Of a stretch of 64,000 nt of DNA, positions 57,905 to 64,000 are shown one piece after another. The first letter of the stretch is position 1, and every line of letters starts with the position of its first letter. The stretch comes from Platerodrilus igneus. Its lineage: Eukaryota; Arthropoda; Insecta; Coleoptera; Lycidae. Under the pieces are notes generated by a model that ran no database searches, was not told where the DNA came from, and worked only from the letters and a program-made list of their open reading frames with translations. Both the position numbers and the translations under genes were made by a program. The stretch is from the NCBI GenBank assembly GCA_036346225.1, contig JARFIW010000668.1, forward strand, positions 1,385,001-1,449,000, given 5' to 3'.

Positions 57905-58439
57905 CACACCGCAGTAGTGTGCCTTAGACTGCCATACCGACCCCTATAGTCTCTGCCAATCTAAGTACCGAAAGAGGTACTGCCCTTTTTCGAGGACCTG
58001 TCTTAGTGTGGTTCCTCACTAACGACCCCACTACTTTGGTTGGACTTGTAGTTTGGCTCTTTAGCTCATTAGAACGCGCAAACTATTTCATCTGTTTTAG
58101 TAATCTAGAACTTCCGGAAGGTGCAGGTCCATTCGAAATGAAACCACTTAAGTATAAAACAAAAAATTATAACAATAAATTTTATTATATACAACAATCT
58201 TCCACATCGCAGTAGTGTGTCTTAGAATGTCATACCGACCCCTATGGCCTCTGCTATTCTAAGTACCGAAAAAGCTGCTGCCCTCTTTTGGGGACCTGTC
58301 ATAGTCTGGTTCCTCACTAAAGACCCCACTAATTTTGTTAAACCTATAGTTCGGCTCTTTAGCTCATTGAAATGCGCAAGCCATTCTACCTGTTCTAGTA
58401 TTTAAGAACGTCGTCAAGGTGCAGAACCGTTCAGAATAG
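57905..58439. repeat. Tandem duplication, two ~235-bp units about 300 bp apart
   Basis: GCAGTAGTGTG and CATACCGACCCCTAT open both units (57911 and 58210). GGTTCCTCACTAA, GTTCGGCTCTTTAGCTCATT-like sequence and AAGGTGCAG close them. The second unit ends exactly at the LTR of element F. It may be 5' untranslated LINE sequence; this is not certain. Confidence 0.75.
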
Positions 58440-58765
58440 AGTGATTATCCAAAAGCTATATTTTTTAAGTTATATTTTAGATATTGCTCATACGGCAAAG
58501 CTGTTGTGACAATTTTGATTTCTATTTTTAATATTTAAAGTTGTGTTAAGAAAAAGTTGCTTTTCCTAGATGTTATACGTAAGATATTGTTTGTTAAAGA
58601 AAATCTGTTGCGGATGTGGTAATTAGCATTTGCAAATTGTTTGTAGAAAAATATTTCGTATTATTATATATTTGATTCTATTGGTTTCATTTTGATGAGA
58701 TCTTGCCAAAACTAATTAGACACGGACAAAATTTATATAACGTTCATCTTTTATTGAGGCTCACT
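58440..58765 (+). repeat. 5' LTR of element F
   Basis: Aligns with 62588-62907 along its length, with many substitutions and small indels, so this insertion is old. Confidence 0.8.
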
Positions 58766-58922
58766 TACAACCTCTTTAATCTATAGCACCGTTTTTTAAC
58801 ACTCAACGTCGGTGCCACTTCAGTTCACAGCATCTTTTATTAGCGGCCCAACCCGGTTCTTGATTGAGTCGCTATAAATGTAGAGTCTCGTGTATTGTTG
58901 GATTTTGTAGCAAGTTTTTTCT

Positions 58923-59400
58923 GTGAAAGGTATTTTAGTGGTTTTTAGAATAACTTATAGTATGAGAGAAATTTGTGGACAATTGATAGCTGAAAGTGTG
59001 GAGTTGAGATCTCAAGAGCGTTTCTATTTGAAAGATTCGAATATGAAGGGGCGGGAGAAAAAGACAGATCAGAGTGAGGGTAGTAAAGTAGGAGATACTC
59101 AGCAATCTAGAATGATAGCACTTTTATTGAGTTTAAATAAGAATATACAGTAACAAACAGAAATGAATGAAAGGAATTATAACAGCGTGTAGGAAATGAG
59201 AGGGAATGTGAAGGAAATGAATGAAAATTTTAGCGGTACGAATTTCGATAGGAGAAATTTTAATAGAGCAAATTGGAGGCAGAGTAACACAATCAGAAGT
59301 GATGTGGGAAGAAATAATGAGATGAGAAATACGGAAAATAGAAATATAAACAGAGAAATTAGTGGTAATGAATATTCATAAAAGGATAATTCAACGAGGA
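58923..59400 (+). pseudogene. Gag remnant of element F
   Basis: Two plus-strand frames (58923-59153, 59196-59381) with a charged N-terminal part and an N/R-rich C-terminal part (NFDRRNFNRANWRQSN), as in Gypsy Gag tails. No zinc knuckle or gag core is convincing. The assignment rests mainly on position before the protease. Confidence 0.5.
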
Positions 59401-59529
59401 AAAAGAATCGGACGTATGCGTAAACAATGAGTCGGCCGGTACCGTCAGCAGCAATACAGAATTTTCAATAAGAGACAGATCAAGCGCACTCGTCAAAATT
59501 AATCACTATGAACATCAACGCGAATTTAT

Positions 59530-59900
59530 AAAATTAGATTTAGAAAGTGAAGGTAATTTAAATAAAAACTTATTACCTATTTTGAATTTAAATCTACAGA
59601 GTAAAATAATTAAAGTACTTATAGATACCGGAGCTGAAGTATCACTGACTGGAACATTTTATTAAAAATAATATTCAACCATTAAATAATGAATTGATAC
59701 CCATAAAGGAACATCAATTTAGAAGCGATAAACAACAGAAAGTTCGCAAGTATAAAGAGTATGGTGATCTTGAAATCTACATTAGAGGATAGGAAGTTTG
59801 AACATGAATATATGATTATACCTGGATTAAGGGTGGATGATATATTTACCATGAATTTAATAGATAAGTTGAAGTTGCGATTAGACGAAAGTATTAGATG
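59530..59900 (+). pseudogene. Aspartic protease of element F
   Basis: LPILNLNLQSKIIKVLIDTG places the catalytic D-T-G at 59634-59642, followed by AEVSLTG. A stop follows within 10 codons. A later frame reads GLRVDDIF-type sequence and NLIDKLKLRLDES (59830-59900), the end of the fold. Confidence 0.75.
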
Positions 59901-60289
59901 ATTATATGTGGTGAGAAGTATATTAAGTGGGATGACGAAATAAATGTTGAAGTCGAAAAAGACTATGTTAGTTTGAATCAATTTGAGTTAGAAGAAGTAG
60001 AGGAGAAAGTAAATGAGGTAGAGGTAGAGATTTAAATCAATTTGAGTTAGAAGAAGTAGAGGAGATAAATAAGATAGAAGTAGAGTAGAGTAGAGTAAAG
60101 TAGAAGTAGAGTAGAGCTCCATGTGAAGGGAAGAATGAACAACAGTCATCGGTAAATAAATGTTCCGAATTAGAAGATGGAGTTTGAAAATGCAGATTTT
60201 AGAATTTATACAAGCTACAGAGATAAGACAGATGGGATAGAGAAAAAGTTAAATAAGGCTGAGAAGAATTCAAATAATAGTGTCAGTGG

Positions 60290-60693
60290 GAAATCAAGTA
60301 TGTACTTTGTGAATTAATTGATTGTAATAAGACAAAGCAATGATGGCATAAAACTATGTTTGAATATGAGAAGTTTAAATCAGCGTATTAATAAACAATA
60401 TAATTGTCCAACGTCAATAGATAGTATCTTGGTGAGAATAGATAATAAAAACATTTTTCAAAGATTGATTTAAAAAATTCATTTTCATAGAAGAGGTATA
60501 AAGGATTTTTGATAAATGGGAGGATTTGCCAATTTAAAGACGTCCATTTTGGCTTGTTTCTAGGCACGGTAGCATTAATTGAAGCTATGCAGCGTAATTC
60601 GGAATCATTTAGTAAAGTTGTTATTGAATATGTAATTGTTATTTTTATATTTAGTGAGGGTATTCTGCAGTATTTTGTGAATTTGTCGAAATA
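60290..60693 (+). pseudogene. Reverse transcriptase fragment of element F
   Basis: It reads, across shifts, DGIKLCLNMRSLNQRIN, then a DLKNSF-type block near 60465, then LINGRICQFKDVHFGLF (60509-60560), the fingers and palm order of Gypsy RT. The place of the YVDD active site reads EYVIVIFIF, so it is inactive. Confidence 0.75.
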
Positions 60694-60699
60694 ATTTTA

Positions 60700-62587
60700 T
60701 TGAGACGAAACCTGGTATCTGATGAAACTTTGTATTGAGATGACAGAATGAAGAAATAAAAAAAGATACTGAAAGATTTCAAATGATAAAAGGATGGAAT
60801 TGGGAGAAAACTGATTTTAATTGGAAAGATTGATTCTAGATTATTGGGTATGCAAATGAAACAAATGTTGAATTATTATAAAGAAAAGCCATCATAAGAG
60901 AATTATGCGTGTGTATTATAAGTCTAAGGCAAATAGTTATATATAGTAGAAAATTAGAAATAAACAGAAAATTATTCATCAATGTAAAACTATGACGCTT
61001 AACGTGAATTTAGTGGGATTGATTTCAAATTTTATATTTTAATTTGGGGGAAAATCATGTGATGAAAGGTTATTGAGAGAACATACAGCATCATCCAGTA
61101 AACATCCAACGCCGTAAACTTGAGCAAATTCAAGAAAAACCTCGAAATAAGTAGATATTTGTTTATATAGAGAAGCGTTTTGTGAAAACGTTCAGTATAT
61201 GGAATATAAATGCCTAGGGACCGTGATTGAAAAGGATTTCATTTTTGTTACATAAACTTAATGACGAAGAAATAGTGTTCTAAGATAAAAATAATGGTAT
61301 TTCTGCTCATAAAAAGACGTTTCTCAAAGAGTTTCATCTACATTTTTGTTATCAAAGTACTCAATTGTGTAAATGCGTAATTAATTAATAAAAGATTTTC
61401 AGTTTGAAATGATTAAAAGGCTGCTGTTTTTCAAAAGATTGCAAATGCTCAAGGTCGCGTTTATAATATTTTAATTTCATTTCATTTAATAAACAAACGT
61501 ACGGTAATATTTCGACGAACACGTATTAATTAAGTTTAAAAGGAATTTAAATATCTAAACGAAAAATATGTTTTAATTGAAAAGATTGGGTTTTTAGGAA
61601 CGTGCTTTATTGATATTTTAGAATCATCAAATACTAAAATAAAGCATAAACGTAAACGACACTGTCCAATTATAAGATAAAATAGAGCTAGTTACAGCAA
61701 TCAATCTTGAATATTGATAAAAAAAAGGTAAACGACGTCAATTATATCATAGCTCGTGGCCGTTAGCATCACACATTTAAAAACCAGTCAAATAATAACT
61801 AGAACTTAACGAGAAAACTCTAGATGCTTGCGTCGCGAGGGCTCGCTCTTATAAAACTAAATGGAAGTTAAGAAGGTTGGTCAGTTGCTATTTAAATGTT
61901 ACCATGCTAATCTGGCAATACATTGTATTTAGTATTGGAAGTATTATAAAAGACAGATGATTTATTCAAATGAATGAAATTAGCAGTACATTGCTACCCG
62001 GAAGAGAGTAATTATTTGCAGTAATTACAATGATTTCAAAAATGTATATAAAAATTAATAGTCTTTTAAATGGAATGGTTGTTAAACGTGCTATGAAGTA
62101 ATTTACATAGAAAGGCGTACTTGGTAAAACAATTTGAGCGACCTTGGAGCTTTAATTGAGAAATACGATCGGGAAAGAGGCAACAACAAAAAGATTTTCA
62201 CGATACAATAAAATTATATTGCTTAACATTCTAAAAAAGGACATATGTATTGATTAATTAAGTTATATGATAAGATGCTTTGTTTTGTGTGCTGATTTTT
62301 AGTGTAAGAGTTGCATGTACAAGTCAAGATTTTGATTAAGGTGTTGGGCAGCCTACGGCGAGGTCTTCGCCAGTATAAAAAATAATTAAACTTAACTAAT
62401 CGAATATGTCTAAATCTGATTTTAAATGGGTGTATATTGAATTATCCAACTTGACTTGACATATTTTATACATTATAAGATTTAATTATGAAGTTATTTG
62501 TCAATGTAGATTACGAAATTAAGATTTGTGAGTGCTCAACCTAATTATAAAAAAAAGAGATTTGTTGGACTCTTTTTAGTGTAAGTA
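60700..62587 (+). other. Decayed 3' interior of element F
   Basis: A short stretch near 60790-60840 (WNWEKTDFNWKD) may be RNase H-adjacent. The rest to the 3' LTR has no recognisable domain. A purine-rich run precedes the LTR at about 62548-62563. Confidence 0.4.
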
Positions 62588-62907
62588 AGTGATTATCCAA
62601 AAGTTATATTTTAAATTTTGTTCGTAAGGCAAAGCTGTTGTGGCAGTTTTGAACTTTGTTTTTAATATTTAAAGTTTGTGTTGAGAGAAAGTTGCTTTTC
62701 CTATATGTTATATGTAAGATATTGTTTGTTAGAAAAAAACAGTTGTGGATGTTGTAATTAGCATTTCAAAGATTGTTTATTAAAGAATATTTCGTACCAT
62801 TATAGATCTGATATCTGATTCTAGTGATTTCAATTTGAAGTGATCTTACCAAAACTAAGTAGACAACGCCCGAAATTTAAAACATCCATCTTTTATTGAG
62901 ACTCACT
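62588..62907 (+). repeat. 3' LTR of element F
   Basis: 320 bp; AGTGATTATCC to CTCACT, paired with the copy at 58440. Confidence 0.8.
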
Positions 62908-62917
62908 TAGAACCTCT

Positions 62918-64000
62918 TCAATTAATCTTTCTCTAAAATTCTCTAAAATTGGTATCGATTTTAGAACATCAGGTTTAATAATTCTAGTTGGGGTAACAAT
63001 CGATATTCATGTTTAATTCCACTACCACTCTGTACTACAATAATTGCTGCACACCCATTATTTGGAACGCACTAAGGGGCGTTTTGGGCGCTACAAATTT
63101 CAACTTGTTTTGAAATTTACGCTTTGCGCTGTGGTGTCAATTTACGCATTTCAAATTCAAACATGTGTGAGGAATGTCTTCAAAATAAACCTTTAAATTT
63201 GAAAAGACGATATTTGCCTAGAAATACCTGGAAATAAAAATTTTTGATGGTGTCGGTGTGTTTATCGCTTATAAACGAATCTGTTTCCAAGTTGCAAGAC
63301 TTTTTTAAACAAGTCATGTTATAAATATAGCCATAATATTGTAATGATTCATTTGGATTTTTATACCATCGGCTGTTCCTTATCCATCAGTTATTATAGT
63401 ATTATCACGTTATAATTTAAACAAGATATAAACAGCAGACGACAACGCAAGTCTAAAAATTGTAACAGGAGATGTAAGTCTACAGGGTTTATGAGTTTTA
63501 AAGCTAAAACACAAAACTTAAAATATTTATTATTAAATAACCTTCCATAAAGGTGTTATGAAGTCACAAATTCCAGGTCAAGAAAGTATATCTAACTGTA
63601 TTTAATTTTGAACAAGCACGAACCTCTACAATTAATGCTGGCTCATCTATCTTAACAATTTAAGTTTAAGGATGTTATAAAATAAGTGAAAGATAAGCCT
63701 TTTTTCCTGAATTCAAGTATTAAGTTATGATAACCTTTTTTATTACTAAATGGATTAAAATGTTTTAAAGTTATGCAAACTGGGTGAAATTGTCGCCATA
63801 AAATAAATATATATTTAAAATCAATTGCATTATGTTGTGCACAAAATGAGCACTAAGCAAGCACTCATGTACCGTAAAATTGAACTCTCTAACCTCAACT
63901 TTACATTCGGTCTTTAAGCAATTGATTTGACACTTTTCACTTTGCTTTTCGGTTGTACCCGCAGTGTGCTTTGTATACAAAAATTATTATCTAAAAAGTA
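62918..64000. repeat. Anonymous repeat X, copy 2 (uninterrupted; carries the empty hAT site)
   Basis: It matches 49096-49799 and 53576-53893 without the hAT. The site TCTACAAT occurs once at 63625-63632. The match to copy 1 ends near 63945. The last 55 bases of the window are unique. Confidence 0.82.

Larger units (their letters stand above)
58440..62907 (+). mobile_element. Small Gypsy-like LTR element F (gag, protease, partial RT)
   Basis: LTRs of 326 and 320 bp (58440-58765, 62588-62907) begin AGTGATTATCC and end CTCACT. The interior carries gag, a D-T-G protease and a partial RT on the plus strand. All are broken, and no integrase is recognised. It is related to element E at 45.1-46.9 kb. 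Confidence 0.8.

Noticed and set aside
1..64000. CRISPR arrays, operons or prokaryotic defence systems
   Set aside because: The window is eukaryotic, with introns and retroelements; repeats are minisatellites, LTRs and transposons without repeat-spacer structure.

Overview
The window is eukaryotic nuclear DNA, visibly AT-rich, and most likely from an insect. The evidence is a gene split by canonical GT/AG introns, one intron of about 18.8 kb, and a dense mixture of arthropod-type transposable elements: errantivirus-like and other Gypsy elements, BEL/Pao, an AP-endonuclease LINE, mariner, two hAT elements, a tRNA-derived SINE and tandem hammerhead ribozymes. The sequence does not settle the species or order.

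One host gene is clear: a CRAL-TRIO (alpha-tocopherol-transfer-protein-like) lipid-binding protein on the minus strand. Three coding exons are seen (32709-32506, 32451-32298, 13484-13180). They join in frame with canonical splice sites. The intron between exons 2 and 3 contains three large transposon insertions plus a nested one. The last part of the protein, roughly 80-100 residues, was not found and may lie beyond position 1.

Layout: 1-4441 is an LTR element on the minus strand, cut by the window edge, with no recognisable genes. 4.9-9.5 kb holds SINE copies, a LINE fragment, a BEL/Pao fragment and two hammerhead ribozymes exactly 300 bp apart. 9.9-12.06 kb is bracketed by a 17-bp inverted repeat next to (TA)n. 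13.2-32.7 kb is the host gene. Its giant intron holds an errantivirus-like provirus remnant on the minus strand (16202-22474, with env), a truncated mariner (22733-23850), and a plus-strand relative of the first provirus (23851-31758) that is itself split by a BED-finger hAT element (26728-30504).

33417-40789 is an LTR element on the minus strand with a 4-bp target duplication. It has a gag with a zinc knuckle, no visible pol, and a body of coding-style tandem repeats. 41-43 kb is a BEL/Pao 3' end. 45-47 kb is a decayed Gypsy gag-protease. 49.1-53.9 kb is an anonymous repeat interrupted by a ZMYM1-like hAT, for which an uninterrupted paralogous empty site is present at 63.6 kb. 53.9-54.8 kb is a second BEL-type LTR. 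54.9-57.5 kb is a LINE with an internally duplicated endonuclease, followed by another SINE. 58440-62907 is a small Gypsy-like element with 320-bp LTRs, followed by the second copy of the anonymous repeat.

Nearly every mobile element is broken by stops, frameshifts or deletions. The window is mainly a record of nested insertion and decay around one lipid-transfer gene. The most distinctive pieces are the tandem hammerhead ribozymes, the gag-only repeat-rich LTR element, and the paired filled and empty hAT sites.
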